Assembly (NCBI RefSeq): GCF_000004075.3
Contig: NC_026657.2
Span: 36,194,732 to 36,258,731 of the forward strand
Origin: Cucumis sativus
Taxonomy: Eukaryota > Streptophyta > Magnoliopsida > Cucurbitales > Cucurbitaceae
Length of the DNA stretch: 64,000 nt
Reading direction: 5' to 3'
The notes under the pieces were generated by a model. The model worked only from the letters and a program-made list of their open reading frames with translations. It was not told where the DNA came from and made no database searches. Made by a program: the position numbers and the translations under genes. Shown here piece by piece: positions 1 through 12,500 of the stretch. The first letter of the stretch is position 1. The number at the start of each line of letters is the position of its first letter.

Positions 1-153
1 GAACGTAGCTCAACATCTTAAATCTCACTTTGCTATATTTTTATTAGTTTTCTCTTTTTGGTTCTCACAAAATCTAGTCGATTCAATGCCAATTGTTCAT
101 TCAGAATAATGAAATCCTTTTTGTATGGCTCATGAACTTTTAAAATTTTGCAG

Positions 154-3100
154 GTGGATTATTCTGGGTTTATGACAATAAATCCTCAAAGGTTTGGTCA
201 GAAATATGTTGGGAAGGTAGTTTTGTTTACTGGTATCCTGGATCAGGAAATTGTATTTATTTTGCAATATTGTGCAGAACAATTTGACGTATTTATTTCC
301 AGGTAGCAAATCCTCAAGACATCCTTATATTCTCAAAAGCTTCAAGGAAAGGCCGCAATGAAGGTGATTAGTTGCTAGTGTTTTACCCTTCGGTATTGAG
401 TAGGAGGCTGGGGAAGGATGGTGTTTGTTGGCATTGGATTTTTCTTAGTGTCACACCTCAAGTGCCAAGTGGTTAACTGTGTTTTTTTTTTAATTACTTG
501 GAATTGGATAACCTAAGTCCCTACTAGTTGTTGCTTCATAGTTTTATCTATACTTTAACTTCTTTCCTTCCTTCCATAGTGAAAATTGACGATTCAGAAA
601 GGCTTCGTCCAGAAGAACTGAATCAACAAAATATAGAGGCTTTAGTTGCTGAAAATAATCTGGTATAATTAACTATTTTTTTGTTCCTCTTTTTCCTATC
701 ATCTACTATATCAACTTTATGGAGCAGCTCCTATTTGGGTTACTGTGTAATATATCTTTTAAGTACTAGAAATCATAAATTACCGAGAGTAACTTTTCAC
801 ATAAATTAGACCAGAAATAGGGTCACAAGATTATTGACAATATCACATTGTTTGGGCTATTTTATCCTATGACTGAACTTTTTGTTGTTTTCTATTACTA
901 TAATTTTCCGTTTCTTTTTTCTTGAGAATTTAAGAATTGGGCATTCAAAATCATAAAGATGATGCACTTTCAATGATATTATGTTTCTTAACAGTTTATT
1001 TATCAGTATTTTAATCTCCTTTGTTGTGGCTATGACCATATTTGATCATTCAGAAAATGGAGATCCTTCCTGTCAATGATTTGGATGTTGCGTTGCACAA
1101 TTTCGTAAATAAAGATGACAAAATGGCATTTTATTCCTGCGTGCAATACAATCTAGAAGAAACACGAGTAAGTAGTTCTAGTTATGCTCCACTGTTGTAT
1201 GAATCCTCTTGCTTTGATCTATATATGTTTAGTTTGATAATAATTAATAGCTTGCCAAAGGATTGAAAATTTCTCCTTAAGTAAATTCTACTTCATATAT
1301 TTCGATTTTCCTTTATCTCCAATGCTAATAATTCTTAAAATTTTCTCATCATAGAATAAAATTTCTCATGATGCGGATTCTTTGAAGTTTGAAGAAGAAG
1401 ATTTAATTCTTAAAGTTGGCGAGTGCTTGGAGGAAAGTCCCTCTTTCTCTTTCTCTTCTCTCCCTCCCTCCCTCTCTTTTTCTCACGATGCACTTGCAAT
1501 CTCTTACGGACACATACGCACAGAAAGATAAATAGTTAGAAAGAAAGTAGGTGGAAACAATTATAGATGCAATAAGTGCAGATGGTTGGGATGGTAATCA
1601 TATTAAAGAAGGGATACCCATTTTAACTGTATAGTTACTAGGACCCAATGTTCCTTTTAATTTTCTTAAACTAAATAGTGAAACTGAAAGGGTGGTAAGT
1701 TTGCATGTAATTGATGAAGAGATATATATTTTGCAGGACCGAGTCAAGGAGAGGAACACCCATTCCAAGAATGATACGGTATTCACATCATCTATTCAGT
1801 CTTCAAAAGTAATTATACCTTATTCTACTCTCATAAGTTTTGCCATTTCTCTTGTTATCTATTTAATTTTCATTGATTATTATGTGCAATATCAGGATTT
1901 CGGTAGTAGAAGTTCCATGACAGTTGGGTCTGCTGTTTCTTTTAGTGATGATGAGGATGCAGCAAAAACGTCTGGATCAAAATCCACTAGAGGTCGTAAA
2001 GTATCATCTAGGGCAGCTGAAGACACTTCAACTAAAACTTCCACACGAGGAAGAGGAAGGGGTAGAGGGAGGGGGAGCAGTAGTAGCCTTAAGCAGACAA
2101 CTCTCGATGCAGCTCTTGGATTTCGCAAATCACAAAGGTTTTTCTTGATACAATTCATAGTAAATATTCATTTTAGTCCTGAGAATCTGTAAACGTCAAT
2201 GCTACTAGTCAGAAGAGACCAGAAACAGTATAAGAACCCGATAATCTATATCTGTGTGATTGCGGCCGTTTCTCTTATACAGCAAAAGAATTGACAACCT
2301 TGTAGTTGTAGTTAAAAGGATGCTGCTACTTGTCCGTATGATGATTAAATATTTATATAAAGAATGTCCTTCGTGTCATACTTAAATCAGATTGTATAAT
2401 GTCGTACCTAAACAATGCAGATCTGCAACTGCTGCTGTTCAAAGCATAGTCAACACAGATGCTATGAATTCTGCTTCTAGTGGAGAAGCAAGGGAAAATG
2501 AAGTTGAAGAAATTAATGACAGTTCGGTAGGTTACCTTTTATCAATTAGCTTGGGTTGATTCAGGTGGAGAACATACAACTTAAAGATCAAATCCTAAAA
2601 GCTAACCATTGAACTTTTTATTTAAAATTTTAGCTGCTTTTGCCTGCAAAACTTTTCCCTTCCCTGAATTATGTCGATTCCCATGCTTATTTGATCTATT
2701 TGTGGAACCACGTTCGTTTTCTAATAGGAAAATGATGAAAGTCTTCTCAGCAAAGGAAGAAAGCGCACTGCTCCAAGGGGTAGAGGGAGAGGATCCACTC
2801 AATCTAAACGAGGAAGGAAATCTGACAACTCTTTGGTTCAGCGAACGTTCATAAGTAGAGATAATGACGATGATAGTGAAGATGAAGACAACGCTAGAAA
2901 GCTATTAAATAAGTCTCAGCCTCGGGTTAGTCTCTTCATAAATTTTCTTTTACAGTTAAATTACCATTTTGGACCTCGTAATTTGATGTTTATTTAGTTT
3001 TAGGCCTTGTAACTTCCCATTGTCCAATTTTAGCCCTTATATTTTCAATAAATCTTAAAGTTAGTTCCTCAAAGTTAACTTTTACTGAAATTGATTAAAC

Positions 3101-3999
3101 AATCATTATAGTTATATACGAATTTGTTATGACTTCCCACTTGAAACTCAGGAAAACTCAACAAAGATAGAAAAAGAGGCAGCACTCTGTAGATATATAT
3201 TGATATTCAAAGAGAATGTTCACAAAACAAGCCAAAGAGTAATCACAGAACGAACAAATACTGAAAACAAGATAACAAATCTAGCTCCTTCGAGAAGGCT
3301 GACAACCTCTCCCTCTAAAAGTTTCAGCAGCCTTTAACCAAAATAAAACCTACCTACACCAATACCAAAACAATCATTTTCTACCCCATCATTAGTGGGC
3401 CCTATCAGGCATCTTTCCCTTCTCTCCCATTGCTGTCGTGGGTAATTCCCCTCATACCCCTGCGATTGTAAGTATGAATAATTGGAGGCCTTCCAGAATA
3501 TTTTTTCAAAACTCATAGTAAAGATGCCAATAGATAATAATTTTTTTTAAAAAAATAACAACGAACTCGCATTGAAAACTAAATTTAAGATTACTAAAAT
3601 TCAACAAATTTCAAAGCATAAGGGCCCAATAGTATGTATACCAATTGTTTATTCTTTCTTGTCTTGCGTTCAGTTTTGTGCAAAAGAATAATGCTTCATA
3701 TTCCTTGCTTGCATCTGGTTCAAAAGTTTCTCTTGTATTGTCTCTCCTCCTGTTTGGTATATCTACAATACATTAAATTTACTATAGTTGATGGTTCAAA
3801 CTTTGATAGACCACTTGCATCAGTTATTTAATATCCTCTGAGTTGTACGAAATAAAGTACCACAAATCACCCTTGCTATAGTTCTTCTTATTCGAGAGAG
3901 AGAGAGAGAGTAAGAGTGAGGGACCCTCCTAATACAGTTTTCCTGGTTCTATCTTTCCATTTTCAGGTGACAAGAAATTATGGTGCATTGAGAAGGTAA
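154..3999 (+). CDS. MRE11: MRE11 double-strand-break repair nuclease, C-terminal part (5' end outside window)
   Basis: MRE11 is the nuclease subunit of the MRE11-RAD50-NBS1 complex, which senses and processes DNA breaks in the nucleus. Ten exons are visible: 154-216, 303-363, 580-662, 1054-1167, 1355-1432, 1737-1808, 1896-2137, 2421-2526, 2728-2925 and 3967-3999 (stop). They total 1050 nt and encode 349 residues. The start of the piece (VDYSGFMTINPQRFGQ), the middle (LRPEELNQQNIEALVAENNLK, split here only by its length) and the end (SQPRVTRNYGALRR) match plant MRE11 as I remember it. The N-terminal phosphoesterase motifs lie upstream of the window. The tail carries an arginine-glycine run (about 2046-2080), acidic serine-rich stretches and a second RGRGRG motif (about 2776-2800), typical of the GAR/DNA-binding tail. 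The intron after 1432 lacks a GT donor. The last intron (2926-3966) holds retroelement-like DNA. Confidence 0.95.
3120..3530 (-). repeat. LTR-retrotransposon-like fragment inside the last MRE11 intron
   Basis: Read on the minus strand, this piece is moderately GC-rich and non-coding. Its downstream part resembles the transcript-end region of Copia-type LTRs: a TTTGTGAACATTCTCTTTG stretch, then ATCAATATATATC, then a run ending in TTGTTGAGTTTTCC. Its composition differs from the surrounding AT-rich intron. I see no partner LTR and no coding domain, so it would be a solo or truncated LTR. The assignment is by resemblance only. Confidence 0.35.
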
Positions 4000-4837
4000 A
4001 GGTACCTTTTCTATGAATGTAACCTAATAGATTAACTGGATGCTGTGGCATGAAAAGTGACCTCAGTCACGAATCAAGTAGGAGAACCTACTTCCTGTCC
4101 TCTCTACTCATCCACTGTACAAGCCGAGATCATATAGTTCATGGTGTGTTAAATCGTTTTCGTGATGTAGCACATTTCAGCTGGAGACTTACGTTTATTA
4201 ACTAGAAAGTTGAATGTTTTGTAGGTGTTCGTCGGTAAATAGAGTGTGTATTGTCTTATTTGAGGGCAGCTTTTATTCTATCATTTTCTGGAGTTTTTTT
4301 CTTGGCACATTAGTGGCCCTAGCTTTATATATTTAACCATCGAAGGTGTATGAGCTTTATTTTTATTCTATATTGAAAAGTTATTTCAAATTACAAAACT
4401 GTTAAAAATATGTATGAATACAGTAAAATTTCAGATTCTATTAGGGATGAATATTACAAATTTTACTATTTGTAAATATCACTTTTATTTTTTCTGTTAC
4501 TACAAGTATCTTCAAAGTAATTTTATTGTTGAACTGAAAAAGTTTGTTAATTTTGTTCTGCAGTATAGGAAAAAAAGAAAGAAAGAATTGTGTAGTCTCT
4601 TCACTACATCCATAACCTCTTCGAGAAAAGGAAAAATTTAACAATCAATATCATTATTGGGTTCTTTTTTGGGGTTTTCAAAAGATAGAAGAAATTGACA
4701 AATATATAATTTATATAGCAAAATCATTAAATGCAATTTATTACATTTTTCAACCAAGGGTGAATATTTTGTTTTTATTTATATTCTTCTGCATATTTTT
4801 GTATAATAATTTAATTTTAATGTTGTTGCATAGAGTT
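4000..4837. other. 3' flank of MRE11 and intergenic DNA
   Basis: This follows the MRE11 stop codon and probably holds its 3' UTR (roughly to 4340) and then AT-rich spacer. The open frames here are short, AT-rich and without recognisable domains. I see no RNA gene before the tRNA at 4838. Confidence 0.6.
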
Positions 4838-4842
4838 GCGAG

Positions 4843-4885
<43 letters not shown>

Positions 4886-4910
4886 ACGTGTTCGATCCAC
4901 GTTCATCGCA
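4838..4910 (+). tRNA. tRNA-Phe(GAA): tRNA-Phe (anticodon GAA), copy 1
   Basis: A 73-nt cloverleaf with D arm (GCTCAGTTGGGAGAGC), anticodon arm CAGACTGAAGATCTG with anticodon GAA, and TTCGATC T loop. It decodes UUC/UUU. The acceptor stem starts GCGAGGA and ends TCATCGC plus discriminator A. Position 4 is A and its partner 69 is T, where the usual plant sequence has G-C, so the pair is kept. The T stem is ACGTG/CACGT instead of GCGTG/CACGC, again pair-preserving. A T run follows at about 4915, suitable as a Pol III terminator. A second copy lies 73 bp downstream. Confidence 0.95.
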
Positions 4911-4983
4911 TATTATTTTTGCATTTTATTATTAAAATGTTGAAATAAATCAAATAAATACTAGTGAAATAACTTAAGCATAT

Positions 4984-4988
4984 GCGGG

Positions 4989-5031
<43 letters not shown>

Positions 5032-5056
5032 ACGTGTTCGATCCACGTTCACCGTA
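4984..5056 (+). tRNA. tRNA-Phe(GAA): tRNA-Phe (anticodon GAA), copy 2
   Basis: A 73-nt second tRNA-Phe with the same anticodon loop and the same A-T variant pair at the base of the T stem as copy 1, pointing to local tandem duplication. The acceptor 5' strand is GCGGGGA, as in the usual plant tRNA-Phe. The 3' strand ends ACCGTA instead of ACCGCA, so the first pair becomes a G-U wobble. A T-rich stretch (CATTTTT) follows. It looks functional, but the weakened first acceptor pair makes that less sure than for copy 1. Confidence 0.93.
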
Positions 5057-5797
5057 TTCGATTACATTTTTAATCACAGGTCAACATATACATATCAATA
5101 TTTATATTTAATTTTTTATATATAAATTTAATTAATTATATTTTTAATAGAGTCGGGGCGGGAAATCGGGATGGGGATGGAGTCGGGAAATGTATTCCCT
5201 GTCCCCGGCCCTGTGTTGCCAACAGAAAATGAATTTCCCCATTACAAAACTGTTAAAAGATTTACCCTAATTCCCAAAATCTTTTCCTTTTTTACCTCAT
5301 TTTATTTTATTTTTATTCTTTTTCATTGTACCTGTAAATCAACAGAAAATAATAAAAACAAAAGTATTATGGTTTTTCTTTCCAACCTCAAGTTTTCAAG
5401 TAAATTGGTGTTTGATGTTTGTTGCTTTTCAATAAAACAATTGAAACAAATAGTAGTTTTTCCAGTGGTGAAACTTTAACAGATTATTGGTAATTGTTCA
5501 CTAGAGTCTCTAAAATAAGAGAAAGGGATTTTGAAACTATTTTCTAGCGGGACTGCCTTTTCTTGAGAAAATGATGGCTAAGTCATAACAACATATCAAC
5601 ATTGTCATTCATCTCAAAACTCCATATGGGCTTAACTTAATGAAATGGCTGCCCAATGTAATTATATTTTGTATTTGGGGACGTTGCTGGACTCCTTGTC
5701 AAGACGAGCTTGTGGAATTTCCTAATATACATTCATACTTCCACAACTCAAAAAACTCTCCACATTTCTCTTGTTGCCATTTTCAAAAACTAACACC
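5057..5797. other. Intergenic DNA with a GC-rich patch
   Basis: AT-rich spacer with a GC-rich, G-run patch at about 5152-5215 (repeated GGGGATGG and GTCGGG units facing CCCCGGCCC) that could fold back on itself. It resembles short dispersed GC-rich elements of plant genomes, but I cannot name the family. The DNA from about 5690 to 5797 looks like a promoter and leader for the small ORF at 5798. Confidence 0.4.
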
Positions 5798-6022
5798 ATG
5801 GATGCACTAATCTACAAAAACAAGCAGCGAATGACACACAAAACTCTAATCAGTTCAGATAATCCATGGGAAATGATAAATGCACTCGTTGATCAATCCC
5901 AATTTGGATGTAAAGGGTTTTCACATGGTTCTGATGGGTCAAAAGAAAGATGTAAAATGTTTGAATACATAACTCCACAAAGAAGTAGGCCAAAGTCCCT
6001 CACATCTTCACAAAGTAACTAA
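5798..6022 (+). CDS. Possible small protein-coding gene, 74 aa, unknown function
   Basis: An uninterrupted ATG-to-stop frame of 74 codons beginning MDALIYKNKQRM. The start context is AACACCATGG, close to the plant initiation consensus, and the preceding 60 bp are C/A-rich like a plant 5' leader. The product is hydrophilic and basic, has Cys at two places and a serine-rich end (SLTSSQSN), and has no signal peptide or membrane segment. I recognise no family. It sits between the tRNAs and the 3' end of the myosin gene. It could be a short peptide gene, a remnant of a larger gene, or a chance frame. Confidence 0.35.
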   Translation: MDALIYKNKQRMTHKTLISSDNPWEMINALVDQSQFGCKGFSHGSDGSKERCKMFEYITPQRSRPKSLTSSQSN

Positions 6023-6550
6023 TTGCAAAAGTAAAAAATGGGAAAGTGGAAAAATGGATTGTAATAGATTTTGTAGCTTCAGAGAAGAAACTAATGACAA
6101 CTGATAAATGAGTGCAAAGAATACCAGTAAACTAAGCTTTCCATAAAATAATGGAGCTCATTCACTCTATTCAGTAGTACAAACAATATGAACACTTTCT
6201 TCTATTCCTTTGCTACAAACTATCAAGATCTATACTTTCAAACTAAATATAATGACAATAGAGAAACTATACACAAACTAAACTATGCAGCGGAGATGAT
6301 GGTTCTGAAATCTCTCAGCAAATCACTATTTAGCTATACACAATCTTCTGAACACTCTCCCTTCCATCCCATGAATGGGTGACACATTTCTCGGCTTTGT
6401 CAGGTTCAGCTTCAACACCCACAAGTTGTCGATTGTCTGAAGACAACTTGACAATTCTCTCCACACCTTGTCGAAACATATCTATTCATTCACAATGCTG
6501 AACTGAATCAACTTAAGCTGAACTGAATCAACTTGTCCAAAACTGACAGG
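6023..6550. other. 3' flank of the myosin gene (minus strand)
   Basis: This lies downstream of the myosin VIII stop at 6551 on the minus strand and probably contains its 3' UTR. The overlapping frames are poor in conserved sequence. No separate gene is visible. Confidence 0.55.
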
Positions 6551-9500
6551 TTATGATGCTTTTGAGCTGAACTTTCCCCACCATTTTCGACGAAGCCTAT
6601 CAACTTCGAAATGACCATGTTTATGATGAACCTTAGCTTTTGTTTCCCGTAATCTAGCCTTGTACTCTTTTTTCCATGCTTCAAATCGGGCTTTAATTTT
6701 ACGGTATTCTTCATCTGGATTTGCATCAGAACCTGATTTTGCTTCAATTAAAGCTTTAGCATCATCGTCAAATGCAGTTTTACGCTGTTCAAATTCCTTT
6801 ACAAGATTGTTGACTGCAACTACAGTACCATTCATTTCTCGGCCTGTTCCCCCTTCAGAGATTCCAGAGGCTTTCGTAGGTGTTGTACCACCAGGAGTTC
6901 GAGATCCCATGGACGTCATGTCCTCAGAATCGTAATAGTGAGGTGGTGAGTTACCAGCATCAACTCTTCCAGGTGGGGCTGCATTTTCAGCAGCAAGTGT
7001 CTTCTTAGCAGCAGCAAGACTCATCTGCATTAAGAATTATAGCTTAGTTCATATGATGAGTATAAAGTTAAGTATCCTGAAACTACAATCAAGTGAACTT
7101 TTCAGAGTTATCTAGCAAAATGTTGAACAAAATATTAGATGGTGCTGTGTGTTGAATGCATTTAGAGGTGAAAAAAATACAATTCTGCAAGAAGTTTACT
7201 CCCTTGTAGAACTTACTTGCAAAGATGCCATCTGCTTTTGCCACATATCCTCCATGGATTTCATCTTAGCTTCATATTCTAGCCGCCTAGACTCGAATTG
7301 TTTTACTTGCTCCCGCAGTGCGGCATTTTCCCCTTCCTTTTTCTCTATGGTTGCTTCTGCCTCCACAACCCTCTTTTGAAGCTCAGTCAGACTTGTTGGT
7401 AGGGATTGAGCCCGTTCTTGAAACTTTTCCTACTCGAGGAAAAAGAATATAATCATATGAGCAGGATTACTCAATAAACGATCATATGAACTTTAGAAAA
7501 ATAGCATACATATGAAATGTTTGCCAGATGCTGCAAAGTCGCAGGAATTAATTTAACTCATCAAAGAAAGCTCTTGAGAGTTCTATAATCAAAATTATTT
7601 AGCAAATGTGGAATGAAATGTGCTGGATTATCCCAGCAAAAGTAAAACCGCAGACCAACGAGTGACAAGAAGTCAATTTCATATATATTTTTTTTTTCTT
7701 AATATAAGAGACGATTCTATTGATCAGATGAAATATCCAAGGAACAAAAGGAGCCCATATTATAGGGCAAACAAAATATGTTTCCAATTTGTAACAAGAA
7801 AGGAAAAATGATAGCTTTAAAATGGTGGTTAAGATTTACACCAAAAGATATTTCATATGAATTATTTAAAACAGTGGAATTTAAAATTGTTGACATGAGA
7901 GAGTGCTATGGCTACAGAAGGCTCAATATGACCTATGAGTACGTGTATGTGAGAGTGAAAAAGATGCTGTAGGAACTTCTTAACTCGAAAGGAAATACTG
8001 AAAAAGACAACTATATCAACCAGAAAAGAAATAACACGAGGAAAAAAGCAGGTACGTGAGATCATAGGTGGAGTGCTTTTACCTCTGAAACCCTTCTGCC
8101 TTTGTTCAATTTAGATTTTTTGTTTTCAATAAACTTCTTTGAATCAAGCATGCTTAAATGCTTTCGAGCCAACGAACCACGTATTACTGAGGGGTAAAAT
8201 GAAAAATCCAAGATTTAATATGATACCAATCATTTCAAATGTGCACTGGGACACAACAGTAATGTTTACCAGATTGTAATCGTATGACTGCCTGAACTTC
8301 ATAGACCTTCTTAGGAACGCTGAAGGCATACACAACAAATGAGAACCTCTTCACGGTACATCTCCTTCTGGCATTTTCACCACGAATAACTGCATAAATA
8401 AAATGATTTATTAGCATTTATTGCAGACCATCCTCTTAATTAGAAGCATGCAACTATGTTTACGGAGTAAGAATTAACAAGGGGATAAACTCTTTAGGAA
8501 AGAAAGTGAGAAGGTTGAAAATGAAATGCAAGTATGAACGATTGAATTGTATAATTCTCCCATTAAAAAATAAGTATAATTCTCCCATTAAAAAATAAGT
8601 ATAATTCTCCCAAGCAAAAAGGCCCAAAGGTAAGGACAGATAATATGAAACTAAAAAATAAATATGTCAAATCTAACTATCAATACAACAGCACCAACAT
8701 AATACGCAACCGGCAATCAAAACCTTAAAGATTGACATATTACATGATTGTAAGGTAGTGGCCCCTTGCTTAAGATCATGGAAGTTTCCACGGGCATGGC
8801 AACCACGAAAGTACTTTTGTATTCCTAAGATGCCCTGCATAACTTGCTTCTTCCTTTCATCCAATGCCCTAATCTGAGAACCACATAAACACATCAGCAT
8901 GATTGAATTTTTAATTGAAAATTTATTTATCTCACATAGCAAAGCTTCTCATTATCATACTAAGGTCAGAAGTTGAAACTCAACTCTCCAACCTACCAAG
9001 ATTTTCAGTTCATGCAGCTAGAAATTTCAATTTTTATTGCATCCCAGGTTCATCCTTAATGAGAAAGTAACCAGAAGATCACAAAGGAAGAAGGAAAAGA
9101 ACACATCACGAAGTTTGTAATTTGTTACAGAGTTAAAAACCACCCAAATGATAACCTAATTATAATGAATTTCCATCTAAATGTTGCATGTACGAAGCTA
9201 TACAACAGATTCAGAGATTAAATGCTGCATGTACCCATCAGTTTTCTACACGTACGCCAATTGTAAAATTTGTTGCACAGTATACTTACACCAGGAAATA
9301 ACTTAAGAATCATAACAAAGATCACCAGGACAATAATTTATATCAGAATGATTTAATGAGAAAAAACATACAAAATCTCACACGAGGCTAGAAAAACAAC
9401 CACCAAATATCAGCTTCTTGTTATGTAAAGTTCGTTTACCATTTGTTTTATCTAAACTAGGGGAAAAAGAAAGACTGAAAGAGAGATAAAAAAGGAAAAA

Positions 9501-12500
9501 GAAATGGCAAACAAGACAGGACTCACCTGCCCTGTACGGAAAAATAGTTTGATATAGCCAACACGGTACATCTCTGGGTGGACATTAAATTGTTGCAGAA
9601 CAGCAATTGATATACTCAATGAATCTTGAGATACACTGGTTTCTTTAAGGAGGAATCCATACCTTACATCATATTCAGACATGAAACTCAATAACAGTCT
9701 AGTAATGGTTATAGTATAAAATCTAACGAAACTAGTGAAAAACTATTCCTTATACCTTCCAGCAAATTCTTGATGCGTCATCCTGGTAGGATATCCAGAT
9801 CTTGAAATTCTGACAACCTCCAAAATTCCAAAGTATCTAAGCTGTTGTAAGACAAGGTCCTCCTCGAATGAGCCACCAACTTGATTTCTGTTCGGCCTTA
9901 TGCAACAAATGAAATGATGGTTGGTGCTCTCCAATTTATGAAATAGGTCAAATAGTAGAACCTGCCAAAATAGAAGAGATACATAAAAAAAATTTGGAAA
10001 ATGCAATTTCAATTAGTTTACAAAAAATAAAAAAAGTTCTAATAAAGAAATACAAAATTCTCACAACCATTTTACCTTGTACTTGGTTCCAACACCTGGC
10101 TCAGGGGATTCTACTATTTTTGTAGAGCACATTGAAACTGTTGGTTTGTGGGACTGGTTAATCATTTTTGAGGCAAGTAATTGCAGTAGCTTGCAAGTAC
10201 ATGATGAAAAGAGTTGGATGGCATCTGAATGCAGCAGATCTCTGTTCTTCTCCAAAAACCCATTTGTATCGTATACAACCTACAGAAGGGAACAAAGATG
10301 ATAAAATGTGTGCACAGTAATTAACAAATTGCCTTAAGAAGGAAAAAGGCCAAAGGAGATAGAAACAACTTACCTCTCCAGCATAATGGCGAACACCAAA
10401 AGCCCTGCCTCTTTCCCCTTTGAAGTGAGGTTGAGATTTAAAGTGTTGCTTTAGTTTATTAGCAAATGTCAGATCAGTAGCTTTGGTAAAATTTAACTCT
10501 TCGTCCAACAAAGCTAGAACTCCAAGTGGTTTCTGCACAATTACACCAGATATGGCAAATAGTCTCATTGACTAAGAAAATCAATATATACATACACACA
10601 GATATAAAGTTCAAGCAAAAAGAAACAAGTCTAAACAAAAGGCATGTATCTGAATCTTTAGCACTGGAACAAGGTCCATTGTAACTCTAGGAATCCATTT
10701 ATGCTATCATATAAACTGATAAATACTTTTTTAACGAAGCTATAATGAGTGGGGAACTTAGTTGAAATATTTGCAAATTTGTTGCCCAGGAAAATAATTT
10801 GTAAATATGTCAAATTTTCCCTTTGTGAGATACCCTTTTAGTATCATTGATTAAGTAGATCTCTGATAACTTAATATAAATTAGACCACTAATATATTGT
10901 ATACCAATTAAGTGACAAGGTTATAACTGCTGATATACACCTAATATAAAGTATATATAGGCGCACAATTTGTTTTTTTAACATCGATAACAGATATGAA
11001 TATATAGCATTTATGTATTATTGATAAAACATAAAACTAAAATTCCTAATGTAAAATAGGTCTGTGATCTACCTACCGCATATATACAATTCTTACATTT
11101 GAGCCACTTTTGCAAAGTATTTTATCATGTCACAAGTTTTCTTTTTTATTGTTGCAAAAGCCCCATTTTTATATATATGTTCTAAAAGATATCCAATCTT
11201 GTAATTATGTTGAAACAACTATCATGAGTGAATTCTAGTTTCAGAAATAGGATACCTTCTCAATAAGATTCAAACACTGTAGATTGTCTTCAAAGTTGAC
11301 TTTTGTGCCATCAACACCATTCAATTCGTAGTCCTGCAAAATAAACCAATCAACTAAGGAACTTCTAGAACTTCTACTTACAAGAGCCATAGCATCAAAT
11401 ATATCAACAATTAAGGTAAGTGTCCCTTTTTGTATGCCTAGTATGCAACTTTACTTGGATTGCTTATAGAATTCTATTTTGTTTAGCAAGAACAAACAAA
11501 TATTATTGGAAAGAAGTATACAATTTGCAGAGTAGAATAAGAGATTCATGGGACCTCCACTTGGGAAACTAGAAGTACTTGCAAAACAATGAATCATTTA
11601 ATTATGGAAGTGCATGGAAAATTTCAGAATGAAGAGGAGAACAAGAGATACATTTTCTTTAAAGAATTGCATCCAGAAGCATGAGCATATGATTGCAAAA
11701 CCATTCAGTCACCTTCATCTTTAGAAACAGCAATACAGTAATATTAAGCACAAACATCATAAGAATAATCTGATCAAAATTAGTAGAGCGATGTTAGACT
11801 CTCACCTCTTGCTGAAGTTTGAACACGTGCCTACAAAAATGCTGCTGCAGTCTCTCGTTTGCATAATTGATACAAAATTGTTCGAAGCCATTCTTCTGAA
11901 TTTGGAGACAACAAGATAATCACCATAACATATCTTTGCATAGAAAAATACACATAGATGAGTAAAATAACATGCCTTAAATGACTCAAACCCATAGAAG
12001 TCTAGGATATTTATGGATCTTCCAGAATGCTCCGTTCTTGGTTTAAGTGACTTGTTGATCTGTTCTACAACCCAGTCAAACAAGCTCGCATAGATAAATT
12101 TTGCCAAAGCATCTCTAGCATCGGTTGCCTGTAAGTAAGGACAAATGGACATCATGTCACAATAGAAGGGTGCATTCGTAGACAACTGGAAATTGATACA
12201 TGTTGACTTCACAAATGAAACTAGAAAGCAACCTGTCGTAAAGTCATTTTTGTAGCAATACTATTGTTGCCTGATTGCACTTTCTGGGTCGACAAAACTA
12301 ACTTAAGCTCATTGGGACTGCAACCCATCAGCTTGGCAGCATTAGCGACCGCTGTATTAAAAACGGGGAAAAAATGTTATAAATACGTATAAGTAAATGA
12401 AAAGGCCTTGTCTCTCACTTTACCTTGTGAAGAGGCAAAACCATCTGCAGATACATGCAGACACACAGAAAGAAAAAAGAGAAAAGGTGTATGGAAACTA

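Noticed and set aside
1892..2158. Minus-strand 88-codon frame and plus-strand 74-codon frame in the MRE11 region
   Set aside because: Both are shadows of the Arg/Gly/Ser-rich MRE11 exon in other frames.
6660..6935. Plus-strand 91-codon frame
   Set aside because: It is antisense to the last myosin exon.
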